64,000 bases of DNA. Origin: Pseudomonas gingeri. GTDB taxonomy: Bacteria > Pseudomonadota > Gammaproteobacteria > Pseudomonadales > Pseudomonadaceae. Of this stretch, positions 34,245 through 43,937 are shown one piece after another. The notes under the pieces were generated by a model that made no database searches, was not told where the DNA came from, and saw only the letters and a program-made list of their open reading frames with translations. The stretch is taken from positions 393,576-457,575 of the forward strand of contig NZ_JACAOR010000014.1 in the NCBI RefSeq assembly GCF_013386115.1, in the 5' to 3' direction. Numbering within the stretch: position 1 is the first letter of the stretch; the number at the start of each line of letters is the position of its first letter. Position numbers and translations under genes: made by a program.

Positions 34245-35536
34245 GACCGTTGTTCCTCGATGATGCCCAGCACTTCATCCAGTACGTCGAGGGCCCTGGC
34301 CAGCAACGGACGCTCGATATCCAGGGGCGGCTTGACCTTGATCAGGTTGCCCAGCCCGGCATAGCGGCTCTCGCCGAACAGCACGCCGCGCTCGACACCC
34401 AGGCGATACACCTCGTGGGACTCGCGGCAGGCCGGCTCCTTGGTCGCCCGGTCCTTGACCAGTTCGATCGAGGCCATCAGCCCCGGGCAGCGTACATCAC
34501 CGATCAGCGGGTGGCGGGTCTGCATCTCCAGCAGGCGCTCGGTGACATATTCCCCGGCCAGCCGGGCCTTCTCGCACAGACCGTCGGCGACAATCGCCTC
34601 GACCGCCGCGTAACCCGCCGCCAGCGACACCGGGAAGTGGCCGAACGTCAGCGCCTCTTCACCCTCGTCGAACCAGCGCAGGCGGTCGTCGGCAAGAATG
34701 CCGGCGAGGGGGAAACCACCGCCCACGCCCTTGCCGAAGACGATGATATCCGGCACCACATCGTAGTAGTCCGCGGCCCACATGGTGCCCATGCGGCCGA
34801 ATCCGGTCTGCACTTCATCGAAGATCAACAGCACGCCGAGACGGTCGCAGAGCTCGCGCACGCCCTTGTAGTAGGAGCGTGGAAACTCGATATGCCCGCC
34901 GTTGCCCTGGATCGGCTCCATCATCACCGCGGCCACGGCGCCGTCGACGCCTTTGACAATAGTCTCTTCCAGCAGGCCGAGACAGAGTTGTGCCTCGAGT
35001 TCCGGATCCATGCCCAGGCGTGTACGGTAGGGGTTGGGATGCGGCACGCGGGTAAAGCGCGGCTGGATCGGCAGGAACGGGTTGTTCGGGTGCGGCCAAC
35101 TGGCGCCCAAGGTCGCCAGGGAGCGGCCGTGGTAGCCGTCCTGCAGGACAATGAGGTTCTGCGCTCCGGGACGATTCTTGAAGGCCAGCTTCATCGCCAT
35201 CTCGCCGGCCAGGCTGCCATGCAGGGCAAAGCCCATCTGGTTCAGCGAGGCGGGGGAAACCTCACGCAGCTTGGACACCAGCCGGGTATGGGCGGCCGAG
35301 CCGAAGTTGGGCCGGATATGGGTCATGTCCCGTAGTTGGGCAATCGCCGCCTCCACCACGCGCGGATCGTTGGCGCCGAGGTTGTTGGACCAGGCCTGGG
35401 CCGTGCAGTCGATGTATTCCTTGCCCTGGTCGTCCCAGACCAGCGAGCCACGGGCCTTGACCAGGTTGATCTTGTCGGCCGGATGGGCAACGGCTGTCGG
35501 GGCAAGGTTTGTCGGGGATTGGGTCACGTCGTTCAT
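34241..35536 (-). CDS. class III PLP aminotransferase
   Basis: 431 residues from ATG 35536. Class III features are clear: the substrate/PLP region NNLGANDPRVVEAAIAQL, QDGYHGRSLATLGAS, the cofactor aspartate in LLIFDEVQTGFGRMG, and the Schiff-base lysine in IIVFGKGVGGGFPLAG near residue 270. Enzymes of this group transaminate omega-amino acids, diamines or ornithine-like substrates. Coupling to an APC permease suggests a dedicated amine or omega-amino-acid catabolic operon. The divergent LysR gene at 35736 is the probable regulator. Confidence 0.88.
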   Translation of the reverse strand: MNDVTQSPTNLAPTAVAHPADKINLVKARGSLVWDDQGKEYIDCTAQAWSNNLGANDPRVVEAAIAQLRDMTHIRPNFGSAAHTRLVSKLREVSPASLNQMGFALHGSLAGEMAMKLAFKNRPGAQNLIVLQDGYHGRSLATLGASWPHPNNPFLPIQPRFTRVPHPNPYRTRLGMDPELEAQLCLGLLEETIVKGVDGAVAAVMMEPIQGNGGHIEFPRSYYKGVRELCDRLGVLLIFDEVQTGFGRMGTMWAADYYDVVPDIIVFGKGVGGGFPLAGILADDRLRWFDEGEEALTFGHFPVSLAAGYAAVEAIVADGLCEKARLAGEYVTERLLEMQTRHPLIGDVRCPGLMASIELVKDRATKEPACRESHEVYRLGVERGVLFGESRYAGLGNLIKVKPPLDIERPLLARALDVLDEVLGIIEEQRS

Positions 35537-35735
35537 CTGCTTATCTCTTTTGTTCGGGGCAGTGTTCGTGGTTTTGCAGTGTCTTGTTCTGGACGCTCGC
35601 CTGCATCGAGCTGGATCGATACTAGCGCCGGGGAGCGGGGCTTTAGAAAGACCGATTAGCAGCCGATTAATTGGCACAGCTTATAAGTCGTGCCATGATC
35701 GGGTGAGCTGCCGAGGGTTGTCGGGGAGGGGAAAA

Positions 35736-36629
35736 ATGCTGATCAACGGGGTCGATATCCGCCAGTTGCGGGCGTTTGCCATGGTGGGTGAAGAGCTGAG
35801 TTTCGTGAAAGCGGCGGCGCGCCTGCATGTGTCCCAGCCGGCACTGTCGCAGACCATCCGCCAGTTCGAGGGGCAGTTGGATGTACCGCTGTTCGAGCGC
35901 AATACCCGCAAGGTGGCCCTGACCGAAGCCGGTGAAGCGCTGCTGCCGCAGGCGCTGGAGATCCTGGAGAAACTGGCGCGGATGGCGCAGACCGCCAGCG
36001 ATCATGCCGTGGGCCTGCGCGGTTCGCTCAAGGTCGGTTTTCTGATCGGTGCGGGTGTCGACCTGATGCCGCGTATTCTCAGTTCATTCGCCCGGCGCTT
36101 TCCCCAGGTCAAGGTGCTGGTCAAGGAGTTCGATTTCTCCGAGCCCCATGCCGGCATTGCCGAGGGCATGGATGTGTCGATCCTGCGACCGCCCCTGGAG
36201 TTGCCGGATGTCGAGTTGATCACCCTGGTGGAAGAGGATTGCGTGGCCTGCCTGCCGAGTACCCACCGCCTGGCCGCGGAGGCGTCGGTGAGCATCTTCG
36301 ATATTCTCGACGACCCCATCGTGGCGGCGCCGGGAAGCAATATCTGGCGCAGCTACTGGACGGCGGACCAGTATCGCCAGGGCCGCAGTGCCCCGGTCAT
36401 CCACGAGGCCTCGACGGTCGAGAGCGAGTTGCAGGCGGTGGCTTCGGAGCGAGGGATCAGCATCACGGCGGCGTCCACGGCGCGGTTCTATTCGCGTCCG
36501 GGTCTGTCGTTTCCGGTGATCCGCGATATGCCGCCCTGTACGGTGTGCGTGGCCTTGCCGGCCCAGGCCAGCGTGGCGGCACGCAATTTCGCCGAGCTGG
36601 CACTGGAGGTCGCCGGGCGGCTGGAGTGA
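35736..36629 (+). CDS. LysR-family transcriptional regulator
   Basis: 297 residues; ATG 35736 follows GGGGAGGGG. N-terminal helix-turn-helix DIRQLRAFAMVGEELSFVKAA, then LHVSQPALSQTIRQFEGQLDVPLFERNTRKVALTEAG. The effector domain begins GSLKVGFLIGAGVDLMPRIL and resembles the CbbR/BenM-like fold. Divergent from the aminotransferase/permease operon, with 199 bases between the starts, and probably its activator. Confidence 0.87.
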   Translation: MLINGVDIRQLRAFAMVGEELSFVKAAARLHVSQPALSQTIRQFEGQLDVPLFERNTRKVALTEAGEALLPQALEILEKLARMAQTASDHAVGLRGSLKVGFLIGAGVDLMPRILSSFARRFPQVKVLVKEFDFSEPHAGIAEGMDVSILRPPLELPDVELITLVEEDCVACLPSTHRLAAEASVSIFDILDDPIVAAPGSNIWRSYWTADQYRQGRSAPVIHEASTVESELQAVASERGISITAASTARFYSRPGLSFPVIRDMPPCTVCVALPAQASVAARNFAELALEVAGRLE

Positions 36630-36650
36630 TTCCGCCGGCCCGTCGCGGTG

Positions 36651-37685
36651 CTACGCCGGCTGGAATGTCTGGCGATAGGCATAGAGGCCCGGCGAACCGC
36701 CGGTCATCACGAACAGCAGGTTGTCGCCCGGCTGGTGGCGGCCTGCGCGCAGATCGGCGAGCAAGCCGGCCAGGGCCTTGCCGGAATACACCGGGTCCAC
36801 CAGCAACCCTTCGCTGCATGCCAGCAGGCGCACGGCCTCCAGCATGGCCTCGGTCGGTGCGCCATAGGCACTGCCCAGCTGGCTGCCGTCGATCCGTATC
36901 GACGCCCGTTCCAGTGGCGCCTGATGTCCCAGCAGGTCCAGGGTGTCGCAGGTCAGTTGCCAGGTGCGTTCGATCGACACGGCCTCATCGGCGAGCACCG
37001 ACCAGGACTTCACCACGGCCGCGCCGCGGCCCATGGCTGCGAAGCCGGCCGCCAGTCCGGCGTGGGTCCCGGCACTGCCGTTGGGCACGAACACCTCCTG
37101 GAAGCGCAACCCCAGCCCGGCTTCCTGCTGGACGATTTCCTCGGCGCAACGGGCATAGCCCAGGCTGCCCAGGGCCGTGGAGCCGCCGATCGGGATCACC
37201 AGGACCTTGCGCCCGGCTTCGCGCAGTTGCATGGCGCGCTCATTGGCAACCGCCAGTGAATCGGAGCCGGCGGGCAACAGGTGCAAGCGGGCACCGAACA
37301 ACTCGTCGAGCAGCCGATTACCGTTATGTTCGTAATCGATGCCGGAAACCACGGCCGATTGCGTCAACACCAATTCGCAGGCGAGTCCCAGTCGGGCGGC
37401 GGCGGCGGCCGTCAGCCGGGCATGATTGGACTGCAGGCCGCCGACGGTGATCACGGTGTCGATCTGCTGGCGCAGGGCCTCGCCGAAATGGAATTCGAGT
37501 TTGCGCAGCTTGTTGCCGCCACCGCCGAGGGCCATGAAATCATCACGCTTGAGATACAGCCCGATGCCGCTGGCATCTGCCCCCAGGATTTGTTCAAGGC
37601 GATGGGCCCGCTGGATCGGAGTCGGACCGTCCAGCAGAGGGGCACGAGGAAAAGAAGCGAGGGTGTTGGCAAGCGCGCGGGTCAT
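36651..37685 (-). CDS. D-cysteine desulfhydrase / ACC deaminase family PLP enzyme
   Basis: 344 residues from ATG 37685. The PLP lysine is in LGGGGNKLRKLEFHFGEAL near residues 55-61, and VGGLQSNHARLTAAAAARLG plus the phosphate loop IPIGGSTALGSLGY and VPNGSAGTHAGLAAGF complete the D-cysteine desulfhydrase signature (DcyD). It converts D-cysteine to pyruvate, sulphide and ammonia, or acts on related beta-substituted D-amino acids. True ACC deaminases have a different active-site set (for instance KREDCNS), which is not seen here. A LysR gene starts divergently at 37874. Confidence 0.82.
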   Translation of the reverse strand: MTRALANTLASFPRAPLLDGPTPIQRAHRLEQILGADASGIGLYLKRDDFMALGGGGNKLRKLEFHFGEALRQQIDTVITVGGLQSNHARLTAAAAARLGLACELVLTQSAVVSGIDYEHNGNRLLDELFGARLHLLPAGSDSLAVANERAMQLREAGRKVLVIPIGGSTALGSLGYARCAEEIVQQEAGLGLRFQEVFVPNGSAGTHAGLAAGFAAMGRGAAVVKSWSVLADEAVSIERTWQLTCDTLDLLGHQAPLERASIRIDGSQLGSAYGAPTEAMLEAVRLLACSEGLLVDPVYSGKALAGLLADLRAGRHQPGDNLLFVMTGGSPGLYAYRQTFQPA

Positions 37686-37873
37686 GGTCGGGCTCTCGGG
37701 GATTTGCCGTTCAGGGTAGGGCCCCATCAGGCCTTGATAAAGGCATCACGCGTTTGTTGATTGCTAACCTTGGGTTAGTAATTATCTGTGCGTTCGATGA
37801 CGAGCCGTTGATTGACTTGCGGTCATCGCCATGCATGATGGCGACCGTGTCCTGGCCCGGCCGAGGGGGAAGT

Positions 37874-38800
37874 ATGAGCAAGCTCAGGCAAATGGAAGTG
37901 TTCGTGGCTGTGGTCGAAGCGGGCAGCTTTGCCGATGCGGCGCCGCTGCTGGGGATGTCGGCGGTCATGGTGGGCCGGCATATCCAGCATCTGGAGCAGG
38001 CTCTCAAGGTCCGCCTGATCCAGCGCACCACCCGCCGCCAGACGGTGACCGCCGAAGGCCGGCTGTTCTACGAGGAAGCGCGGCTGGCCCTCGAACAGGT
38101 CGATGCCGCCTTTGCCCGTCTGGAGTCTTCCGGTGACCGGCCCGGCGGCCTGCTGCGGATCACCGCGCCGATGACGCTCGGAGTGGCCCTGGTGGCACCG
38201 CTGGTGGCGCAATTCATGAAGGCTTTCGAGGATATCCAGGTCGAGCTGATCCTCGGCAATGAGATCATCGACCTGCAGGAGCGAGCCTTCGACCTGGCGT
38301 TCCGGGTCTCGGAGTCGGTGGACGTCAGCCTCATGTCCGTTGCCCTGGCCCCCTACCAGATGCTGATCTGCGCATCGCCCGACTACCTGGCGCGACAGGG
38401 CACACCGCTCGAACCCGCTGATCTGTCACGCCATCGAATCCTCACCCATACCTCCTGGCACAACCGCTTTGCCTGGCCATTGACCGATGGCACGGAAGAG
38501 GTGCCGTGGCCGGAAAAGGCCGTGCTCAAGAGCAATGACGGCCAGGTGTTGCTGCAGGCGGCGCTGGCCGGCAACGGCATCCTGATGCAGCCGGATTTCC
38601 TGGTGGCCGAAGCGCTTGCCGAGGGGCGTCTGGTCCGCCTGCTGGATGCCTGTATCCCGGCGCCCAAGCCCGTGCACATGGTCTATCCGCGCTCGCGGAC
38701 ACCGGTGCCCAAGCTGGACGCATTCGTGGGGTTCGTGTCGCGGCATGTCTGCGCCGGACAGCCTGGTACGGCGAAAAACCGAGGAATTGGTACTAGGTGA
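37874..38800 (+). CDS. LysR-family transcriptional regulator
   Basis: 308 residues, ATG 37874 after gaggggga. Helix-turn-helix: KLRQMEVFVAVVEAGSFADAA, LLGMSAVMVGRHIQHLEQALKVRLIQRTTRRQTVTAEG. The body is of the CrgA/DsdC-like group (GLLRITAPMTLGVALVAPLV; HRILTHTSWHNRFAWPL). Located divergently from the D-cysteine desulfhydrase gene with 188 bases between, its likely target; the gamma-glutamyltranspeptidase gene downstream has its own gap. Confidence 0.86.
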   Translation: MSKLRQMEVFVAVVEAGSFADAAPLLGMSAVMVGRHIQHLEQALKVRLIQRTTRRQTVTAEGRLFYEEARLALEQVDAAFARLESSGDRPGGLLRITAPMTLGVALVAPLVAQFMKAFEDIQVELILGNEIIDLQERAFDLAFRVSESVDVSLMSVALAPYQMLICASPDYLARQGTPLEPADLSRHRILTHTSWHNRFAWPLTDGTEEVPWPEKAVLKSNDGQVLLQAALAGNGILMQPDFLVAEALAEGRLVRLLDACIPAPKPVHMVYPRSRTPVPKLDAFVGFVSRHVCAGQPGTAKNRGIGTR

Positions 38801-38883
38801 ATTGTTCCGTAGCGACTACCTTGTAAAGGCCCGCGCAGACAGGCGTCTGCGTTTCCAGCAAATAAAAACAAGAGAGTCGGCTT

Positions 38884-40611
38884 ATGAAGTTTGAACCCCT
38901 TGCGCGCTCGCTCCTGGCGACAGCGCTGATTCTGGCTGTTTCTCCCGCCCACGCAGCTTCCCAGGCGCCGGTTGCCGGGGAAAACGGCATGGTGGTCACG
39001 GCGCAGCACCTGGCGACTCATGTCGGTGTCGATATCCTCAAGTCCGGTGGCAATGCGGTCGATGCCGCCGTTGCGGTCGGCTATGCGCTGGCGGTGGTCT
39101 ACCCGGCGGCGGGCAACCTCGGTGGCGGCGGTTTCATGACCGTGCAACTGGCCGACGGCCGCAAGACCTTTCTCGATTTCCGGGAAAAAGCGCCCCTGGC
39201 CGCCACGGCCAACATGTACCTGGACAAGGACGGCAATGTCATTCCCGACCTGAGCTCGAAAGGGCATCTGGCCGTCGGCGTGCCGGGGACCGTCTCGGGC
39301 ATGGAGCTGGCACTGGAAAAATACGGCACGAAAAAACGTGCCGAAGTCATCGCCCCGGCGATCAAGCTCGCCGACCAGGGCTTTGTCCTGGAGCAGGGCG
39401 ATATCGACCTGTTGCACACGGCCACCGCCGAGTTCAAGAAGGACATCCACGATTCGGGCTCGATCTTCCTGAACAAGGGCGAGCCGATGCAGGTCGGCCA
39501 GAAGCTGGTGCAGAAAGACCTGGCCAGGACCCTGCGGGAGATCTCCGCCAAGGGCACCGACGGTTTCTACAAGGGCTGGGTCGCCAAGGCCATTGTCGAT
39601 TCGAGCCAGGCCGGCAAAGGCATCATCACCCAGGCCGACCTCGACAAGTACAAGACCCGCGAGCTGGCGCCCATCGAGTGCGATTACCGTGGCTACCATG
39701 TTGTCTCGGCGCCGCCACCCAGCTCGGGCGGCGTGGTGATCTGCGAGATCATGAATATCCTCGAAGGCTATCCGATGGACAAGCTGGGCTATCACTCCGC
39801 CCAGGGCCTGCACTACCAGATCGAGGCCATGCGTCACGCCTATGTCGATCGCAACAGCTACCTGGGCGACCCCGACTTCGTCAAGAACCCGGTGGCCCAC
39901 CTGCTGGACAAGGGCTACGCCGAGAAGCTGCGGGCAGCCATCGATCCGCAGAAGGCCGGGATCTCCAAGGAGATCAATCCGGGCGTGGCGCCCCATGAAG
40001 GCAACAACACCACCCATTACTCGATCGTCGACAAATGGGGCAACGCGGTGTCGGTGACCTACACCCTCAACGACTGGTTCGGCGCGGGTGTCATGGCGAG
40101 CAAGACCGGGGTCATCCTCAATGACGAGATGGACGACTTCACCTCCAAGGTCGGCGTGCCGAACATGTACGGCCTGGTCCAGGGCGAGGCGAACGCCATT
40201 GCCCCGGGCAAGACGCCGCTGTCGTCGATGAGCCCGACCATCGTCACCAAGGACGGCAAGACCGTCATGGTGGTCGGTACGCCGGGTGGCAGCCGCATCA
40301 TCACCGCGACCTTGCTGACCATCCTCAATGTCATCGACTACAAGATGAACATCCAGGAGGCGGTGGATGCGCCGCGTTTCCACCAGCAGTGGCTGCCGGA
40401 GGAAACCAATATCGAGGCCTTCGCACTGAGCCCGGACACGCAGAAGATTCTTGAAGGTTGGGGGCACAAGTTTGCCGGTCCGCAACCCTTGAATCACCTG
40501 GCGGCCATCCTGGTCGGCGCGCCTTCCCTCGACGGCAAGCCAGTAGGCAACAACCGCTTCTACGGGGCCAATGATCCGCGTCGCAACACCGGGCTGTCGC
40601 TGGGTTACTGA
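38884..40611 (+). CDS. ggt: gamma-glutamyltranspeptidase
   Basis: 575 residues. Signal peptide cut near SPAHAASQAPVAG directs it to the periplasm. It is made as a proenzyme that cleaves itself before the catalytic threonine Thr376 in NNTTHYSIVDKWGNAVS; the alpha-carboxylate-binding arginine lies in LDFREKAP (about residue 100), and the PLSSMSPTIV and GTPGGSRIITATLL motifs of the small subunit are intact. It releases or transfers the gamma-glutamyl group of glutathione and gamma-glutamyl amides. Monocistronic; followed by a hairpin shared with the convergent glycosyltransferase gene. Confidence 0.93.
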   Translation: MKFEPLARSLLATALILAVSPAHAASQAPVAGENGMVVTAQHLATHVGVDILKSGGNAVDAAVAVGYALAVVYPAAGNLGGGGFMTVQLADGRKTFLDFREKAPLAATANMYLDKDGNVIPDLSSKGHLAVGVPGTVSGMELALEKYGTKKRAEVIAPAIKLADQGFVLEQGDIDLLHTATAEFKKDIHDSGSIFLNKGEPMQVGQKLVQKDLARTLREISAKGTDGFYKGWVAKAIVDSSQAGKGIITQADLDKYKTRELAPIECDYRGYHVVSAPPPSSGGVVICEIMNILEGYPMDKLGYHSAQGLHYQIEAMRHAYVDRNSYLGDPDFVKNPVAHLLDKGYAEKLRAAIDPQKAGISKEINPGVAPHEGNNTTHYSIVDKWGNAVSVTYTLNDWFGAGVMASKTGVILNDEMDDFTSKVGVPNMYGLVQGEANAIAPGKTPLSSMSPTIVTKDGKTVMVVGTPGGSRIITATLLTILNVIDYKMNIQEAVDAPRFHQQWLPEETNIEAFALSPDTQKILEGWGHKFAGPQPLNHLAAILVGAPSLDGKPVGNNRFYGANDPRRNTGLSLGY

Positions 40612-40628
40612 TTGAGCCCAGGCGAGCG

Positions 40629-40663
40629 GCGGGGCCGGCACGTGCAATGCGTGCCTGCCCCGC
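40629..40663. terminator. bidirectional hairpin between convergent genes
   Basis: GCGGGGCCGGCACG (40629-40642) pairs with CGTGCCTGCCCCGC (40650-40663) over 14 positions with one mismatch around a 7-base loop. It lies between the stops of ggt and the convergent glycosyltransferase gene, and can serve both; no strong T-run on either side. Confidence 0.6.
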
Positions 40664-40675
40664 GCCACCGTTCGT

Positions 40676-42223
40676 TCAGGGCTGAAGCCCGGGCATCTTC
40701 GGAATGTACGCCACGCTGCCATCCTCGCGGTGATGGGCAAGTCGCGCGCCATTGGTGGGCTGGCTGAGCACGACATCATGATCCGCCGCGAGGCCGCTCA
40801 AGGGCACCGTATCGCCGCTCCCGAAGCTGCCGACGATCAGTGTGCGTGCCGGGTCCCAGGCGCGGCCGCTGGTCTTTTCCAGCCAGTCGATAAAGGCGTC
40901 GGTGTCGCCGTGACGCGGATAGTCCTGGGTCTCCTGCACGTAGTAGAAGGGGGCGCCCTGGTTGTCCAGGTACATCGGCAGCTTGTTGTCGACCTCGATC
41001 ATGACCACTTGCCATTCATCCCAAGGCGCTCTCTGGCTCGCCTTGGCCCGTACGTCCTCGGCAAACCGTATCGTGCCGCCACCGCCATTGGCCCAGGGGT
41101 AGATCATCCCGATGACCAGCAGCAGAAGCAGCGCCGTCACTCCGAACCCCTTGGCCCAACCCGGCCCGCTGACTTTGCCGGCGGCGCGTTTTGCGGCCAT
41201 GCGCCGGGTTACCCACCAGGCCGCCAGCAACTGGGCGAACGGCACCAGGGGCAGCACGTAGTAGCTGCGCCGGCTGCCGCTGGCGGTGAAGAACACAAAC
41301 AGCAGGCCCAGGCCCCAGACCAGCCAGCGGGTTTCGGGTTCGATCTGCTTCCATTGGCGCAACGCCAGCCATAACCCGAGGATCCAGCAGGGCGCCCAGG
41401 GCAGGGTGTAGGCCGGCAGATAGATCAGGTAGGTGTAGATCGGTTCCATATGATCGAAGGGGTCGAAAAAGCGTACGACGTTCTCCTTGAACACCAGCGC
41501 CAGGCCGCTTTCGCCATAGGTCGGTGAGCCGTAGAAGTGCGATAGCACGAATGGCACGGCATAGACCCCGGCGGCGGCCAGCAGCGCGACGAATACCCGA
41601 GGATTGAGATGGCGTTTCCAGCGCCCCTCGACGAGCAGGTGCGGTAACAGCACCAGTCCGGGCAGGACAAAGCCGATCAGCCCCTTGAGCAGCGAGGTCA
41701 GGGCCAGTATCAGGAAAAACACCGTGTAGCGGCCCAGCCGCGTATCGTCCGGTCCGCGCCAGTACCACCAGACCGCGGCGAGCACGCCGAACACCGTGAG
41801 GATATCGGCGGTCGCCACGCGGGCCCAGAACACGAAATAGAAGGTGGTCGCGAGCATCCAGCCGGCGATCAGTCCGGTGCCCTTGCGCCACAGGCGCTCA
41901 CCGATCAGGTAGATCAGCCAGACACTCAGCCACGCGGCAATCACCGAGGACAGGCGCAGCGACCAGGGCCCCAGGCCACCCGTCAAGCCGGCACTGGCGG
42001 TGATCAGCCAGTAGGAGGGCAGCGGCTTGTCGTAGTAGGGCTGGCCCTTGAGATAGGGGTCGAAATAGTTGCCTGACTGCAGCATCTGCAGGGCAATGTT
42101 CGCCCAGCGGGTTTCCGGTCCCCACAGCTCCCGCGAGCCGAGGCCCAGCAGCAGGAGCATGGCCGAGACCACCAACAGCAGTACCAGCGCACCTTTGTCG
42201 GTTTTCCAGTAGCCGAGGTTCAT
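40676..42223 (-). CDS. ArnT-like (GT83/PMT-fold) membrane glycosyltransferase
   Basis: 515 residues with about eleven membrane helices and a C-terminal periplasmic domain. Early motif LWGPETRWANIALQMLQSGNYFDPYLKGQPYYDKPLPSYW is the first periplasmic loop of ArnT-type enzymes (key pieces GPETRWA, YYDKPLPSYW); the DILTVFGVLAAVWWYWRG and GSRRSYYVLPLVPF segments also match the family. It overlaps the stop of the upstream arnT-like gene by an ATGA, so the two are co-translated. It probably transfers an undecaprenyl-phosphate-linked sugar to a lipid or polysaccharide acceptor, possibly lipid A; donor and acceptor not predictable. Confidence 0.8.
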   Translation of the reverse strand: MNLGYWKTDKGALVLLLVVSAMLLLLGLGSRELWGPETRWANIALQMLQSGNYFDPYLKGQPYYDKPLPSYWLITASAGLTGGLGPWSLRLSSVIAAWLSVWLIYLIGERLWRKGTGLIAGWMLATTFYFVFWARVATADILTVFGVLAAVWWYWRGPDDTRLGRYTVFFLILALTSLLKGLIGFVLPGLVLLPHLLVEGRWKRHLNPRVFVALLAAAGVYAVPFVLSHFYGSPTYGESGLALVFKENVVRFFDPFDHMEPIYTYLIYLPAYTLPWAPCWILGLWLALRQWKQIEPETRWLVWGLGLLFVFFTASGSRRSYYVLPLVPFAQLLAAWWVTRRMAAKRAAGKVSGPGWAKGFGVTALLLLLVIGMIYPWANGGGGTIRFAEDVRAKASQRAPWDEWQVVMIEVDNKLPMYLDNQGAPFYYVQETQDYPRHGDTDAFIDWLEKTSGRAWDPARTLIVGSFGSGDTVPLSGLAADHDVVLSQPTNGARLAHHREDGSVAYIPKMPGLQP

Positions 42224-43911
42224 GGTCGGGTCTGCGGGAAGATGATGATCTCGAGGTCACCGTCCTTGTAGCGTTTGCCATCCACGGGCAGCAGCGCGAT
42301 CTCCTGCATTTCCACAACGCTGCGGACCCGCATGACCACCCCGACCGGGCCCTGCTTGCGTGCCTCGCTCATCCACTGGCCGACGCTGTCGAAGGTAACG
42401 AGGCGCCCTGCGGCGTCTGGATAATCCAGGCCGTATTTCAGTTCGCCGGCGGTATTGAACAGGTCCACCTGCGGACGTTGCAGGCGCCAGGAGAGGGCGG
42501 CTGCGGCGCCGAGTTCGTTGCTCAGCAGGCGGTTGGTCTGGCGCAGTTCGTCGATGTGTTCGGCAATGAACTGGTCGGGCATCTTGTTGTTGATCACGCT
42601 CGCCGGCATGCCGGCCGGCAGCAGGGCCACCAGCAGGGCGATGCCCAGCGCCGGCATCGCCCACAGCGTGAGCGGTCGCAGCGCTTGCAAGGCATTGGCG
42701 ATGATCCAGGCCATCAGCATGATGAACACCAGCGACAGGTTGAAGACCTCGGCATGGCTGTTCTCGTAGAGGTACCGGGTCGCCTGCAGCACGATCAGGC
42801 CGATCAGCGCCGCGAGCCCGAGGATCAGGTTGAGCATGCCATTGAGACGCAGCGCCCGGCCCTCGGCCCGGGCCACGCGGTCGATCAGGGCATTGCCCAT
42901 CATCAGTGCCAGTGGCAGCAGACACGGCATGATGTAGGTCGGCAGCTTGCCCTTGCTGAGACTGAAGAATGCCAGCGGCAGCAGGAATGCCAGCCAGAGG
43001 AAGCCGGTGCCGGCCTGGCGTTTTTCCTGCCAGGCCTGCTTGAAGGTGGGGATCAGCATCATCGACCACGGCAGGCACGACACCACCAGCAGCGGCAGGT
43101 AGAACCACCAGGGCTGGGCGTGTTGTGCGTTGTTCCCGGCGAAGCGCTGGATATGCTCGTGCCAGAAGAAAAAGTGCCAGTAGTCAGGCTCCTGCGCGTT
43201 GACGGCCAGCACCCAGGGCAATGCGACGACAACCGCCACCACCACGGCAATCGGGCCGCACCGCAGCAATTCGCCCAGGCGGCGTTGCCAGATCATGTAG
43301 GGCAGGGCGATCAGCACCGGTAGCAACAGGGCGAGAAAGCCCTTGGTCAGGAAACCCATGCCACAGGCCAGGCCCAGTACGGCCCAGGCCCAGAGTCGAT
43401 GGCGACGTTCCTGGCTGTCGAACGCAAACCAGAAGGCAACCAGGCTCAGGTTCGACCACAGCGTGAACTGCGGATCGAGGTTGGCGTAACCGGCCTGTCC
43501 GGCGATCAGGCCGAAACTCATGAACAGCAACGCCGAGGCGAAACTCTTGCGTGGGTCATTCCACAGGCGGCGGGCCATCAGGTACGTCAGCAGCACACTC
43601 AGCCCGGTACTGACCGCCGAGGCAACGCGGACCCCGAACAGGTTGTCACCGAAAATCGCCTGGCCGATGGCGATCATCCAGTAGCCGGCGATGGGCTTTT
43701 CGAAGTAGCGCAGACCCATGAAGTGCGGGGCGGTCCAGTTGCCGCTCAAGAGCATTTCCTGGCTGATCTGGGCATAGCGGGTTTCGTCGGGAATCCACAG
43801 GCCGTGAAACATCATCGGCAGTAGATAGAACATGCCGAAAGCCAGGATCAATACCGGTAGCGACCAGCGCTTGAGTGTGGCGGGAGAGAGAGGAAAGAAG
43901 TGCGTGTTCAT
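42220..43911 (-). CDS. arnT: ArnT, 4-amino-4-deoxy-L-arabinose lipid A transferase-like
   Basis: 563 residues, close to the usual 550. Twelve to thirteen membrane helices and a C-terminal soluble domain. The first periplasmic loop has GLWIPDETRYAQISQEMLLSGNW and LRYFEKPIAGYW, the catalytic-loop pattern of ArnT (acidic residues in PDETRYA); FLTKGFLALLLPVL and LSKGKLPTYIMPCLLPLAL are further conserved regions. ArnT moves L-Ara4N from its polyprenyl carrier onto lipid A and gives resistance to cationic peptides and polymyxin. No arnBCAD genes adjoin; the upstream Ais-like phosphatase gene on the same strand fits a lipopolysaccharide context. Confidence 0.8.
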   Translation of the reverse strand: MNTHFFPLSPATLKRWSLPVLILAFGMFYLLPMMFHGLWIPDETRYAQISQEMLLSGNWTAPHFMGLRYFEKPIAGYWMIAIGQAIFGDNLFGVRVASAVSTGLSVLLTYLMARRLWNDPRKSFASALLFMSFGLIAGQAGYANLDPQFTLWSNLSLVAFWFAFDSQERRHRLWAWAVLGLACGMGFLTKGFLALLLPVLIALPYMIWQRRLGELLRCGPIAVVVAVVVALPWVLAVNAQEPDYWHFFFWHEHIQRFAGNNAQHAQPWWFYLPLLVVSCLPWSMMLIPTFKQAWQEKRQAGTGFLWLAFLLPLAFFSLSKGKLPTYIMPCLLPLALMMGNALIDRVARAEGRALRLNGMLNLILGLAALIGLIVLQATRYLYENSHAEVFNLSLVFIMLMAWIIANALQALRPLTLWAMPALGIALLVALLPAGMPASVINNKMPDQFIAEHIDELRQTNRLLSNELGAAAALSWRLQRPQVDLFNTAGELKYGLDYPDAAGRLVTFDSVGQWMSEARKQGPVGVVMRVRSVVEMQEIALLPVDGKRYKDGDLEIIIFPQTRP

Positions 43912-43923
43912 GAGTCGACCTTA

Positions 43924-43937
43924 GCGGTATATACCGC
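43924..43937. promoter_or_regulatory. 14-bp palindrome ahead of arnT
   Basis: GCGGTATATACCGC is a perfect palindrome centred about 20 bases upstream of the arnT start. Its core TATATA could also be the -10 element on the minus strand. Candidate operator; regulator unknown. Confidence 0.4.

Noticed and set aside
36651..37685. ACC deaminase annotation for the PLP enzyme
   Set aside because: The pattern around the PLP lysine and the downstream loops fit D-cysteine desulfhydrase better; no ACC-deaminase-specific residues were recognised.
38683..40779. Long minus-strand open frame opposite ggt
   Set aside because: Translation is His/Arg/Gly-rich with no domain, and it lies antisense to an intact gamma-glutamyltranspeptidase.
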